Assembly (NCBI RefSeq): GCF_005405425.1
Contig: NZ_BJEA01000011.1
Location: forward strand, 1 to 64,000
Length of the DNA stretch: 64,000 nucleotides
Direction: 5' to 3'
Origin: Lactiplantibacillus modestisalitolerans
Lineage (GTDB): Bacteria > Bacillota > Bacilli > Lactobacillales > Lactobacillaceae
The number at the start of each line of letters is the position of its first letter. Within the stretch, counting starts at the first letter, position 1. Positions 1-8,306 of the stretch are shown in pieces. The notes under the pieces are model-generated. The model had not been told where the DNA came from. It made no database searches and saw only the letters and a list, made by a program, of their open reading frames with translations. The position numbers and the translations under genes were made by a program.

Positions 1-103
1 CGTCAAACTATCTCTTTCACCACTTATATTAGTATGTTTCCAGCCGCTTTAGGACCAACCGGTAAGGCGACAAGTTTCCACTATCCGGGCTTGACTAACC
101 CTA

Positions 104-220
104 GAAACGAGGCCGTGACATTAGTCATAGCCTCGTTGGGTTTCCAAATATTAATAGCCGAAACGTGCACCAAAAATCAGCTGGTGAGCATTAACCGACT
201 TTTGGCACACGCTCGGCTTT
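104..220. repeat. Repeat family B, copy 1 (double hairpin)
   Basis: Two adjacent inverted repeats are visible. The first (104-144) pairs GAAAC-GAGGC with GCCTC-GTTTC around a TGAC/GTCA tip. The second (about 168-213) pairs CCAAAA with TTTTGG. Similar double hairpins, with the shared words 'TTAATAG' and 'CTTTTGGCACAC', recur near 54740-54860, and a weaker one near 1190-1250. The open frame over this stretch is not supported as a gene. Confidence 0.55.
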
Positions 221-225
221 TTTAG

Positions 226-1041
226 TTACTTTGCGAGTAATTCCTGCTCAATGGTTGCCAATACTCCGGCATGTTCATTGTCTAGCGCCGTTACGTGCGC
301 CGCCGCTTGTTGAACCACCGCATCCGCATTTGCCATCGCGAAACTATGCGGTACGCTTTGCAAGAGGGGTAAATCGTTAGCGCCATCCCCAAAGACCATC
401 AACTGGTCGTTCGTTAAACCGAACTGGTTCGCTAATAGTTGAACGGCTGGCAACTTGCCCACCCGTTGGTCGACTAGGTCGACGACCCCGTAACCACTAT
501 CGTGTGCCCGTAACGCACCCTTAAAATAGTGATTTGCATCCGCGACGAGCCGCGCCGCGTGGTCTGGAAGCGTCGACACACTAATCTTCTTAACTTGATC
601 ATGAACGGCTTTCAAATCATCCACCAACTGTAAGTTGTCATAAAATTGTCGCGCCATCGCTACTAATTTAGCGGGCGCTCCTTTTTCAGTATACGAGCCC
701 TGACTACCGACCAGAATCAAATAAGCCTTTTTAAATAGGTCTTGGTACCGATCAACGGTCACAAATTGACGTAACTGCTGCGGCGAAAGGCTGCCATCAA
801 ATAATTGGCACTGATTAGTATAAATCGACGCCCCGTTTTCGGCAACAACCACCAGGTTATCCGCCATGACATCCTTAAACAGGTTTTTAAGGTGGGCGTA
901 TTGGTTACCAGAGACTAATGCCAGGGTGATTCCCCGGTCGCGTAAGGCGCTTAAAACGGCCTTAAAGCGGTCCTGATCAAAGGTTTGGTCGTTTCGCAGT
1001 AAGGTCCCGTTTAAATCGGTTGCGATTAGCTTAATTGTCAC
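226..1041 (-). CDS. Cof-type HAD-superfamily hydrolase (sugar-phosphatase-like)
   Basis: This 271-residue cytosolic protein has the four HAD motifs: DLNGT at residues 9-13, SGN at 44-46, a motif-III lysine near 196 in RVGK, and GDGAND near 218-223. The spacing fits the Cof/class IIB phosphatases, which hydrolyse sugar phosphates or similar small phosphate esters. The usual DxDGT signature reads DLNGT, so the second aspartate, the usual general acid/base, is asparagine; this may lower or change activity. The start is GTG with an AAAGGAGC ribosome site. A TATAAT box lies at 1095-1100. The substrate cannot be told from sequence. Confidence 0.88.
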   Translation of the reverse strand: MTIKLIATDLNGTLLRNDQTFDQDRFKAVLSALRDRGITLALVSGNQYAHLKNLFKDVMADNLVVVAENGASIYTNQCQLFDGSLSPQQLRQFVTVDRYQDLFKKAYLILVGSQGSYTEKGAPAKLVAMARQFYDNLQLVDDLKAVHDQVKKISVSTLPDHAARLVADANHYFKGALRAHDSGYGVVDLVDQRVGKLPAVQLLANQFGLTNDQLMVFGDGANDLPLLQSVPHSFAMANADAVVQQAAAHVTALDNEHAGVLATIEQELLAK

Positions 1042-1094
1042 GAATAAAAGCTCCTTTAATTCGAATTCGCGTTGTTAAACGCAGTGTGTTTTAT

Positions 1095-1123
1095 ATTATA
1101 CGCGTAAATTGAACGGCGCGTAA
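1095..1123 (-). promoter_or_regulatory. Promoter of the Cof-type phosphatase gene
   Basis: A perfect TATAAT (-10) at 1095-1100 and a weak -35 TTACGC at 1118-1123 are separated by 17 bp on the minus strand, upstream of the GTG start at 1041. Confidence 0.5.
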
Positions 1124-1189
1124 CCGCAAGCACCGATGCAGGCCATTTTTCTCAATCCTCACAAAAGAATGGGTGTCACCTCGTATCAA

Positions 1190-1250
1190 TTGCCGAAACG
1201 CGCACCCAAAACCAGCTGGCTCCGCTTAACCGACTTTGAGCCCACGCTTC
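1190..1250. repeat. Repeat family B-like remnant
   Basis: The stretch with CCGAAACGCGCACC, CCAGCTGG and TTAACCGACTTTG resembles the distal hairpin of the copy at 150-213 but has lost perfect pairing. It sits beside the glmS terminator. The short open frame across it is rejected as a gene. Confidence 0.4.
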
Positions 1251-1251
1251 C

Positions 1252-1282
1252 AAAAAAGGAAGCAACCAAATTGGTTGCTTCC
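1252..1282 (-). terminator. Intrinsic terminator of glmS
   Basis: A perfect 10-bp stem, GGAAGCAACC/GGTTGCTTCC, with a short AT loop is followed on the minus strand by six T, about 45 bp past the glmS stop. Confidence 0.85.
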
Positions 1283-1325
1283 CGCCCACACTTAAGCACT
1301 CACTGCTTAACCGTTTAATTCTTAT

Positions 1326-3143
1326 TTATTCAACCGTGACACTCTTGGCCAGGTTCCGTGGCTTATCCACGTCTAAGCCCTTGTTTAAACTCGTGTAGTA
1401 AGCGAGTAGTTGACCAGGAACGACGCTTAGAAGCGCGGTCATCCGTTCGTCTACGGCTGGTAACACGATCGTATCTTCTGGCTTAGCTAAATCGTCCGTG
1501 ACGATCGTAATCGTCTTAGCACCCCGAGCGGCAACTTCTTGCAAGTTAGAACGGGTTAACCCAGCGGTGTTCTTTTGGGTAATAATCCCAATTACTGGCG
1601 TATCCTTTTCAATCAAGGCAATCGTTCCGTGCTTCAATTCGCCGGAAGCAAAGCCTTCCGCTTGAACGTACGAAATTTCCTTGAGCTTCAAAGCCGTTTC
1701 CAGTGAAACGTCGTAGTCTAACCCACGCCCAATGTAGAACGCGTTCGGTGTATGCAACAGCGCATCCTTCGCTAGCGCTTCAAAAGTATCTTTTTCATCA
1801 ACGAGGGCTTGCATGCCGTTCGCAACTAACGCTAATTGTTGTTTAACGTCAAAGTCTTTGGCAGCTGCTTGACCATCCACCATACCGATTGCCTTAGCTA
1901 AGATTGCTTCCAACGCAATTTGGGCCGTGTAAGCCTTCGTTGAAGCAACCGCAATTTCAGGACCAGCATGGAGCAATAGGGTATAAGTTGCTTCCCGTGA
2001 TAACGTTGAGTTTGGTACGTTGGTAATCGTTAAACTTGGGAATTTTTGTTCGTTGACGTTCAACAGCACTTCCCGGCTATCAGCGGTTTCCCCAGACTGC
2101 GTTAAGAAGATGAAGAATGGGTGTGCTGATAACAACGGTTGGTTATAAGCAAATTCTGATGAAACGTGGACTTCCGTTGGCACGTTGGCTAAGCTTTCAA
2201 ATAGCTTGGCACCGACCAACCCGGCGTGGTAACTCGTTCCGGCCGCCACGATGTACAACCGATCAGCCTGCTTCAAAGTAGCCAACAAGTCTTCATTGAT
2301 TACTGGATTGCCAGCATCGTTCAAGTAAACTTGGGAAAGCTTGCGCATAACGTTTGGTTGTTCATCAATTTCCTTCAACATGTAGAATGGGTAAGTCCCC
2401 TTATCCGCTTGTGCGGCGTCAATGTCAACGTGGAACGGCTTGCGTTCAACGGGTTGCCCCTGTTGATTCGTGATTTTGATTTCATCGGGTTTAACAACCA
2501 CGATTTCGCCATCGTGTAATTCCAAGAAGTCCTTGGTTTGATCCAGCATTGCTAAACTGTCGGAGCAAACGACGTTGAAACCGTCGCCGACCCCAATCAA
2601 GAGGGGACTCTTGTTCTTAGCCACGTATAGCGTGTCTGGGTTTTCCTTATCCATCAATAAGAACCCGTATGATGAATGACCCAAAAGCCCTAACGTCTTC
2701 CGGAAGGCATCTAAGGTGGATAAGTGTTCAGTCGTGACGAAGCGGTCAACTAATTGAACAATGACTTCGGTATCCGTTTGTGACTTAAAGGTGACGTCAC
2801 TCAGGTAGTCCTGCTTTAAATCCAAGAAGTTTTCGATCACACCGTTATGAACAAGGTAGAACCGCCCATCGGCTGAAACTTGGGGGTGCGCGTTTGCGAC
2901 ACTTGGTTCACCATGGGTTGCCCAGCGGGTATGCCCAATCCCGGTCGAACCGTGAACGTTTGCGCCCACTTCCTTACGCAGGTCATCAATGCGACCCTTC
3001 TCTTTAACTAAATAGTCGTGGCCACTTTGATCGTTGACGTAAATGCCAGCTGAATCGTAACCACGATATTCCAATTTTTCCAAACCATTTAATAAAATCG
3101 ATACCGCACTATCTTTACCTGTAACTCCAACAATTCCACACAT
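1326..3143 (-). CDS. glmS: Glutamine--fructose-6-phosphate aminotransferase (isomerizing)
   Basis: GlmS makes glucosamine-6-phosphate from fructose-6-phosphate and glutamine, the entry to UDP-GlcNAc for peptidoglycan and teichoic-acid synthesis. The 605 residues are the family's usual length. The N-terminal MCGIVG carries the catalytic Cys2 of the glutamine amidotransferase domain (about 1-220). Two SIS sugar-isomerase domains follow, and the C-terminal tail NLAKSVTVE is typical. The 5' leader carries a glmS ribozyme, so the mRNA should be cleaved when the enzyme's product is plentiful. It lies downstream of glmM but after a terminator, so it is its own transcription unit. Identity is certain. 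Confidence 0.98.
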   Translation of the reverse strand: MCGIVGVTGKDSAVSILLNGLEKLEYRGYDSAGIYVNDQSGHDYLVKEKGRIDDLRKEVGANVHGSTGIGHTRWATHGEPSVANAHPQVSADGRFYLVHNGVIENFLDLKQDYLSDVTFKSQTDTEVIVQLVDRFVTTEHLSTLDAFRKTLGLLGHSSYGFLLMDKENPDTLYVAKNKSPLLIGVGDGFNVVCSDSLAMLDQTKDFLELHDGEIVVVKPDEIKITNQQGQPVERKPFHVDIDAAQADKGTYPFYMLKEIDEQPNVMRKLSQVYLNDAGNPVINEDLLATLKQADRLYIVAAGTSYHAGLVGAKLFESLANVPTEVHVSSEFAYNQPLLSAHPFFIFLTQSGETADSREVLLNVNEQKFPSLTITNVPNSTLSREATYTLLLHAGPEIAVASTKAYTAQIALEAILAKAIGMVDGQAAAKDFDVKQQLALVANGMQALVDEKDTFEALAKDALLHTPNAFYIGRGLDYDVSLETALKLKEISYVQAEGFASGELKHGTIALIEKDTPVIGIITQKNTAGLTRSNLQEVAARGAKTITIVTDDLAKPEDTIVLPAVDERMTALLSVVPGQLLAYYTSLNKGLDVDKPRNLAKSVTVE

Positions 3144-3186
3144 AAGATAATCTTCCTTTGCATTTTTGAATTGTTTCTAGCTGCGT

Positions 3187-3317
3187 GGTCAAAATGTCTG
3201 TTACTAACCTCACGATTAGCGTTTGTATTTGACCTGTAGAGTGCAGTCCCTGACGTCACCCGTCGATTGTCGATAAACGTCGTCCTCGTCAACTTTAATA
3301 TCTAAAGTCCTGGCGCT
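3187..3317 (-). ncRNA. glmS self-cleaving ribozyme/riboswitch
   Basis: On the minus strand the glmS leader contains the catalytic-core words AGCGCCAG (ending at 3317), GACGAGGACGACGTTTATCG (3290 downward) and CGACGGGTGACGTC, in the order and spacing of the glmS ribozyme. A P3-like stem GGTCAAA/TTTTGACC and a P4-like CTAA/TTAG hairpin follow, down to 3187. By homology the cleavage falls between A at 3317 and G at 3316. The family (established knowledge) uses glucosamine-6-phosphate as coenzyme, and cleavage destabilises the glmS mRNA. The limits of P3-P4 are approximate. Confidence 0.93.
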
Positions 3318-3387
3318 ATTCCGCTTTTACCAATTAAGAATTGGCCACCATTCACCTCCGATTGGTATATTTCCTAGAAACAAGTCA

Positions 3388-3416
3388 ACTTTACCTTTGT
3401 AACCGGTAAATGTCAA
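3388..3416 (-). promoter_or_regulatory. glmS promoter
   Basis: A perfect -35 TTGACA (3411-3416), a 17-bp spacer and a -10-like TAAAGT (3388-3393) would start transcription about 60 nt before the ribozyme cleavage site. A second box with an extended -10 (TGGTATAAT, TATAAT at 3451-3456) lies farther upstream. The rest of 3418-3640 shows no gene. Confidence 0.55.
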
Positions 3417-3641
3417 CAATCACTTTCATTGGTCTACGTGTTAGTTAACCATTATACCAATCTGAAATATTGGCATGACGGCGTTTTCACGTGGTAGCGC
3501 TAATGTAAATTCTTTTCAACTTTTTAGTAACAAATTTTCAGTTAAGGACGCCTAAACGCTAACTTTCAAATTGGTCTAGGCCCAATTGGTAATTCGTGAC
3601 CGTCAGCGGAGATGATTTTCATCACTTTCTGAATTGCCAAA

Positions 3642-3680
3642 AACCGCACCCACCAGTGACGAACATTGGTGGGTGCGGTT
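3642..3680 (-). terminator. Intrinsic terminator of the cdaA-cdaR-glmM operon
   Basis: A 14-bp perfect stem, AACCGCACCCACCA/TGGTGGGTGCGGTT, is followed on the minus strand by TTT, about 45 bp after the glmM stop. It separates the operon from glmS. Confidence 0.8.
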
Positions 3681-3726
3681 AAATGATTTTTTAAAATTAA
3701 ACTGAACTTAACGAAGTGGCTTATCG

Positions 3727-5082
3727 TTAGTCGACGCCAACTTCATTTTTAACCACCGTAACGATTCGATCAACGTAAGCGCCAACCAATTCGTCAGTCT
3801 TCGCTTCGGCCATGACCCGTAACAAGTCCTGCGTCCCAGAAGGACGGACAAGGACGCGCCCTTCGCCAGCCATTTCCGTTTCAACTTCCTTAATAACGGC
3901 TTGAATTTGTGCGTTATTTAAAGCGGCCTGCTTGTCTTGAACCTTAACGTTGACCAACTCTTGTGGGTAAGTTGTGACTTCCGCAGCCAATTCGGATAAC
4001 TTCTTCCCCGTTTCCTTCATGACGTGAAGTAATTGAATCCCGGTCAACATCCCGTCACCGGTCGTATTAAAGTCTAAGAAGACCACGTGACCAGACTGTT
4101 CACCACCGAGGTTATAACCGTCTTTCAGCATTTCTTCAACGACGTACCGGTCCCCAACTTTGGTTTGTTGGCTGTGTAGACCAGCCGCTTCAAGCGCCTT
4201 GTATAAGCCGAGGTTACTCATCACCGTTGTGACGACCGTATCCTTCTTCAACTTGCCGCGTTCGCTCAAGAATTTCCCGCAAATGTACATGATCTTATCA
4301 CCGTCAATGACGTTCCCCAATTCATCAACCGCAATACACCGGTCACCGTCACCATCAAAGGCTAACCCAACCTGAGCACCCTTTTCAACGACAAACTTTG
4401 CTAAAGCGTTGGGATGGGTTGAACCCACACCCTTATTGATGTTCAAACCATCGGGCGAAGTTGCCATCGTATCAAAATCAACGTTTAAGTCGGCAAAGAT
4501 CCGCGAAACGAGGTTGCTGGTCGAACCGTTGGCCCCGTCAACGGCCAAGTGAATGCCACTAAGGTCGTCGGGAATGGTTTGTTCCAAGAACTGGGAGTAC
4601 TTCAAGTTGCCTTCTGGGAAGTCGGCAACCGTTCCGAGACCTTCAGCAGCTGGCCGTGGCAAGTCGTCGGTGGGTTGTTCCAATAAGGCTTCAATTTCTT
4701 CTTCCTTGGCATCGGACAGCTTAAAGCCGTCACCGCCAAAGAATTTAATGCCGTTGTCTTCAACCGGGTTATGGGAAGCTGAAATCATTACCCCGGCATC
4801 AGCATCCTGAATTCGAACTAAGTAAGCAACCCCTGGGGTGGTAATTACGCCTAAACGCAATACTTCGATCCCAGCGGAAAGCAACCCAGCAATCAGGGAT
4901 TCTTCCAGCATTTGACCGGAAATCCGGGTATCGCGTGCGACTAAGACCCGTGGTTGACTGTCCTTATTTTCAGCATGTTGTGTTAAAACGTAGCCCCCGG
5001 CCCGTCCTAAACGGAAGGCCAATTCGGGTGTTAAACCAGAGTTCGCAATACCCCGAACCCCATCGGTACCAAAATATTTCAT
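3727..5082 (-). CDS. glmM: Phosphoglucosamine mutase
   Basis: GlmM interconverts glucosamine-6-phosphate and glucosamine-1-phosphate, the step after GlmS. The 451-residue protein opens with [10 protein letters not shown]. It has the phosphoserine loop ISASHNP with the catalytic serine near 103, the magnesium loop DGDGDRC, and the phosphate-binding loop [12 protein letters not shown] near the C-terminus. It starts 17 nt after cdaR in the conserved cdaA-cdaR-glmM operon. In related Firmicutes (established knowledge) GlmM binds and modulates CdaA, so the linkage couples c-di-AMP output to wall synthesis. Confidence 0.97.
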   Translation of the reverse strand: MKYFGTDGVRGIANSGLTPELAFRLGRAGGYVLTQHAENKDSQPRVLVARDTRISGQMLEESLIAGLLSAGIEVLRLGVITTPGVAYLVRIQDADAGVMISASHNPVEDNGIKFFGGDGFKLSDAKEEEIEALLEQPTDDLPRPAAEGLGTVADFPEGNLKYSQFLEQTIPDDLSGIHLAVDGANGSTSNLVSRIFADLNVDFDTMATSPDGLNINKGVGSTHPNALAKFVVEKGAQVGLAFDGDGDRCIAVDELGNVIDGDKIMYICGKFLSERGKLKKDTVVTTVMSNLGLYKALEAAGLHSQQTKVGDRYVVEEMLKDGYNLGGEQSGHVVFLDFNTTGDGMLTGIQLLHVMKETGKKLSELAAEVTTYPQELVNVKVQDKQAALNNAQIQAVIKEVETEMAGEGRVLVRPSGTQDLLRVMAEAKTDELVGAYVDRIVTVVKNEVGVD

Positions 5083-5099
5083 GATTTCTTTACCTCATT

Positions 5100-6095
5100 T
5101 CAATTTTCGCTTGCTTCACTATTAGCTTTAACTGTAATTTTTACTTTAATCGACTTAGGACTGACTGACAAGATACCATCATCATCACTCGTCGTAATTT
5201 TAACCGTTTTTTCAGTACTGGACTTAACGTCGGTTACGTCCACATCAATTGGTAATGACGATAACTTAGCTAGGGCCGCCTTCGTTCCGGTCACCGTCAC
5301 CGACTTAGTATCCGTCGAGAACGAATAACTCGTATCCGCGGTGGTCTTCCCACTCGCTTTGAGATCCAGCCCAACGTCCTTCGTAGTTGTCGCCTGACTA
5401 ATCGGAATGTAAACCGACGTGGTGGACGGTGTCAACACAACGTTTAAAGTTTGGCCGTTCGCATCGAGGGCCTCGATCATCGCTTGTTGGTTCACCGATT
5501 TTTTTAAATTCTTTTCGGTATTCACCACCGCAACGACCTTGGCGACCTTGCTCACTTCACTCACCGCACCAGTCACTTTGACCGACGAGGTTCCTAACCG
5601 CGCCGTGCCAACCTCATAGCCGGAAGCAACGTTTTGCTTATTAAAGTCCGTGTGCACCTTATAGGTCGCCGTTCGCCGGGGTTGAATATTAATATGAATG
5701 TACTTTTGATTCAGCGAATAGCTTAATTCCTTATTCAAACCATCGACTTGCACTTTAACGCTATGCCGCCCCACCGATAAGTCTGACAGATTCGCATACA
5801 CCTTAAAGTTCTGGGTGTTGGCGGTTGTGGTCACCAACGCAGCCGGTCCTTCAATGGTCACCTTCACGTTTTCCGGATAGCCGGTCACGAAGTACTTCGT
5901 GCTATTAACGTTGAGTTCTAGGGGAGCGCTGATGGTCACTTTTCGATTCGACGTAAGGGTCGTTTTCGACGCACTGTTCGTTAAAATGCTCGTATTATGC
6001 GACGTTTTCATGGAACTAACGTACGCGAACAAAACGAGCGCGCATAGTAGGGCCAACAAACGCATCGCCCAAGGACTATTCATGAAGCGTTTCAT
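5100..6095 (-). CDS. cdaR: CdaA regulatory protein CdaR (YbbR-domain)
   Basis: This 331-residue protein has a short cytosolic N-terminus, one membrane anchor (about residues 9-27), and an extracellular part made of repeated YbbR beta domains (about 45-330) rich in Thr, Ser and Val. It is the membrane regulator of the diadenylate cyclase CdaA. Its ATG overlaps the cdaA stop by 4 nt (ATGA), which indicates translational coupling, and glmM follows. No enzymatic motif is present. Confidence 0.93.
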   Translation of the reverse strand: MKRFMNSPWAMRLLALLCALVLFAYVSSMKTSHNTSILTNSASKTTLTSNRKVTISAPLELNVNSTKYFVTGYPENVKVTIEGPAALVTTTANTQNFKVYANLSDLSVGRHSVKVQVDGLNKELSYSLNQKYIHINIQPRRTATYKVHTDFNKQNVASGYEVGTARLGTSSVKVTGAVSEVSKVAKVVAVVNTEKNLKKSVNQQAMIEALDANGQTLNVVLTPSTTSVYIPISQATTTKDVGLDLKASGKTTADTSYSFSTDTKSVTVTGTKAALAKLSSLPIDVDVTDVKSSTEKTVKITTSDDDGILSVSPKSIKVKITVKANSEASEN

Positions 6096-6934
6096 TTACG
6101 CGGCCCCCCTCCAAAGATGCGGCTAAACCAATCCTGGACCTTATTTTGATGACTCGGGTCCTCAGGCGTTAGCAGTACTTGCCGGAAGTAGCGTAAATAA
6201 TTTTCGCGCGTCATGCCGCGCATTAATTCATTATCCTTTGTAATTGAAACTTCCCCAGTTTCTTCCGAGATAACGATCGTTAGGGCGTCAGTTACTTCAC
6301 TGATCCCAACGGCGGCCCGGTGTCGCGTCCCCAGTTCCTTTGGAATTAGGTTACTTTCGGATAACGGTAAGTAGGCGGCCGCCACCTTGATCTGATTATC
6401 CTGAATAATAACGGCACCATCATGCAACGGCGTATTAGGAATAAAAATGTTGATTAACAATTCTCCCGAAATATCCGCATCCAGGGCAATTCCAGTTTCA
6501 ATGTAGTCTTCCAAACCAGTGTCCATTTTAATGGACATTAAGGCCCCAATCCGGCGTTTCGCCATGTATTGAATCGCCTTATCAAGCTCGGTGATCATCC
6601 GTTCCTCGTCCTCGTTTTGGCGCTTACCACGCGTAAACATTGAACCCCGGCCGAGGTGTTCGAGGCCCCGCCGAATTTCTGGTTGAAAGATGATCACCAT
6701 TGCAATCACAGCCCAATTAATGATTTGGTCCATAATCCACGAAACGGTATCCAGACCAATAATCACACTCAGGAATTTGATGACTGCAATGACCACAATC
6801 CCCCGGAACAACTGGACCGCCTTCGTACCACGTAACAGTACGATCAACTCATAAATGACGAACCAAACTGCTAAAATATCAAGGAGCCGGACAAAGTTTT
6901 GCACTGTCAGTAAACCGCTCCAGTTAAAAGTCAT
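6092..6934 (-). CDS. cdaA: Diadenylate cyclase CdaA (c-di-AMP synthase)
   Basis: CdaA condenses two ATP into c-di-AMP, which controls potassium and osmolyte transport in Gram-positive bacteria. The 280-residue protein has three N-terminal membrane helices (about 17-35, 43-60 and 66-84) and a cytosolic DAC domain (about 105-265) with both signature motifs, DGA at 172-174 and RHR at 204-206. It heads the cdaA-cdaR-glmM operon. The ribosome site is AAGGAGGGGG. An extended -10, TGCTATAAT, lies at 6969-6977. Confidence 0.97.
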   Translation of the reverse strand: MTFNWSGLLTVQNFVRLLDILAVWFVIYELIVLLRGTKAVQLFRGIVVIAVIKFLSVIIGLDTVSWIMDQIINWAVIAMVIIFQPEIRRGLEHLGRGSMFTRGKRQNEDEERMITELDKAIQYMAKRRIGALMSIKMDTGLEDYIETGIALDADISGELLINIFIPNTPLHDGAVIIQDNQIKVAAAYLPLSESNLIPKELGTRHRAAVGISEVTDALTIVISEETGEVSITKDNELMRGMTRENYLRYFRQVLLTPEDPSHQNKVQDWFSRIFGGGPRK

Positions 6935-7237
6935 GTTCCCCCTCCTTATGAAAATTATTTACCTTCACATTATAGCACGGCGCCTACTCCTCCGGCTGGT
7001 CCATTTCGGCTGGTCGGTGGATTTCTCAACTTTCAATTTGCTTGCGCCTAGTGTTCACTTGCCCGAACCCGGTTTTCCCCCTTCGATTACTCAGCAAACA
7101 AAGCCGGTAGTTCCCACACTGCGGACCGCGTTCTTGGTCCTTTTAATTCGGCGTCTGTCCCAAGTATGAATTTAACGTTTGTTTAATATAGCTTAATTAA
7201 TATTTCTGTTAAAATGAGGGCGAAAGGTGGGACGCAC
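6935..7237. other. Divergent intergenic region cdaA / DUF1361 gene
   Basis: On the minus strand TATAAT at 6969-6974 preceded by TGC forms an extended -10 promoter for cdaA, with no clear -35. On the plus strand AT-rich sequence at 7180-7215 with TAAAAT near 7210 probably holds the promoter of the membrane-protein gene. I see no small gene, repeat or RNA motif in the rest. Confidence 0.45.
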
Positions 7238-7885
7238 ATGACTCGGACACAACGCTGGCTGATTCGTTTCGCATACTGGGCATTTATCGTGTTTGCCGCG
7301 CTGAATTTCCACGATTCGTTTCGGTTCTTACTCCTGAATACGCTCTTAGCGTACATTCCAATTGAACTAAGTTTCTGGCTGACGCCCCGGCGCTCGGCCC
7401 CGGCATTTTGGTGTTTGGCCGTACTCTGGCTCCTCTTTTATCCCAACGCGCCCTACCTGATGACCGATTTATTCCATCTCAGCTTATTGAAACCATACGC
7501 GGTTAACGGCTTGTTGCGGTTCAACTTAGCCATGTGGCGAGACTTCGCCTATCTGGTAGGCCCGATGCTCGTTTCAATCCTCGTCGGTACCTGGGGCGTT
7601 GACCAAGTGGCTAAAAATAGCTTGAAACGCTTGCGACTAACGCGGCTTCCCGGCGGCCGTTCAATCGCCGCGGCCGCCTTGCTACTGTTTGCAAGCATTG
7701 GCGTCTACGTCGGCCGTTTCATGCGGTTACACTCAATTTACCTATTGATTACGCCCCAGTACATCGTCAAGCAACTCGTTCAAATGTGGTCCCTCAAAAT
7801 GCTGGCCTTCGTCCTCATCATGTGGGGCCTCCAACTCATCATCTACGCGGCGTGGCGCTTTACGGCCACTGTTGATGATGATTAG
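7238..7885 (+). CDS. DUF1361 family membrane protein
   Basis: This 215-residue, strongly hydrophobic protein has about six membrane helices. The motif FYPNAPYLMTD (near residue 70) and the Arg/His-rich FMRLHS segment identify the DUF1361 family, whose function is unknown. The frame opens at 7214, but AAAGGTGG at 7225-7232 points to the ATG at 7238. It is a single gene diverging from cdaA. Downstream it meets a degraded repeat and a large hairpin before the convergent marR gene. Confidence 0.85.
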   Translation: MTRTQRWLIRFAYWAFIVFAALNFHDSFRFLLLNTLLAYIPIELSFWLTPRRSAPAFWCLAVLWLLFYPNAPYLMTDLFHLSLLKPYAVNGLLRFNLAMWRDFAYLVGPMLVSILVGTWGVDQVAKNSLKRLRLTRLPGGRSIAAAALLLFASIGVYVGRFMRLHSIYLLITPQYIVKQLVQMWSLKMLAFVLIMWGLQLIIYAAWRFTATVDDD

Positions 7886-7888
7886 TGA

Positions 7889-7985
7889 TGTTGGCGGGGC
7901 AACCGATTGACTGAAACCCGATGGACATCGATTTGAGCTCACGAGGAGAACCCTCCCGACTGATAGCTCAGTAATCTGTCGCGAA
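7889..7985 (-). repeat. Repeat family A, copy 5 (degraded 3' arm)
   Basis: This plus-strand stretch aligns with the right arm of the element at 43001-43372. It shares the order CAACCG-TTG-CTG-AAC-GG-CATCGATTTGAGCTCAC, with an 18-base exact word ending GATTTGAGCTCAC. The partner arm is missing, so this is a truncated copy. Confidence 0.6.
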
Positions 7986-8041
7986 CCACATAACTCATTA
8001 TTACCGTTGGGTGCCACGATCACTGCCTAAATGCTAGTCGA

Positions 8042-8195
8042 GCCCTTCAGGTTTCCCAGCAAATGCTCAGCGGTGTCGTTACACTTAGCAAGCGTTGTTT
8101 GCTTGGTTAGTGTAAGACCGGTGTTTGAGACGCGGGCTGTCGGCTCAAACCCGTGTCCATCGCGTTCCAGCATTAAGCTGGGGGGCCTGAAGGGC
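8042..8195. repeat. Large imperfect stem-loop of unknown nature
   Basis: GCCCTTCAGG (8042-8051) pairs perfectly with CCTGAAGGGC (8186-8195), extended inward by CCCAGC/GCTGGG. Nested inside are TTACACT...AGTGTAA, GTTTGAG...CTCAAAC and CGGG/CCCG pairings. The 154-bp structure lies between convergent genes and has no convincing coding potential. It could be a small mobile-element remnant or a structured RNA. Confidence 0.6.
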
Positions 8196-8253
8196 GGCTT
8201 AGGACGAACACATTGTTAATTTCAATTGCGCCCAGTTTAGTAAAAATGCACAA

Positions 8254-8293
8254 AAAGCCCTCATTAACGTAAGCTGTCGTTAATGAGGGCTTT
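8254..8293 (-). terminator. Intrinsic terminator of the MarR-type gene
   Basis: A perfect 16-bp stem, AAAGCCCTCATTAACG with its complement, and an 8-nt loop lie just past the stop at 8307. A T-rich stretch follows on both strands, so it may act in both directions. Confidence 0.88.
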
Positions 8294-8306
8294 ATTTTAG
8301 CTTATT

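Noticed and set aside
34-225. 63-residue open frame on the plus strand
   Set aside because: It runs through the family B double hairpin, has no ribosome site and ends in a T-rich terminator-like stretch.
1136-1318. 60-residue open frame on the plus strand
   Set aside because: It covers the glmS terminator and a family B remnant, with no ribosome site or recognisable protein pattern.
3089-3292. 67-residue minus-strand frame overlapping glmS start
   Set aside because: It lies on the glmS ribozyme; the RNA structure explains the sequence.
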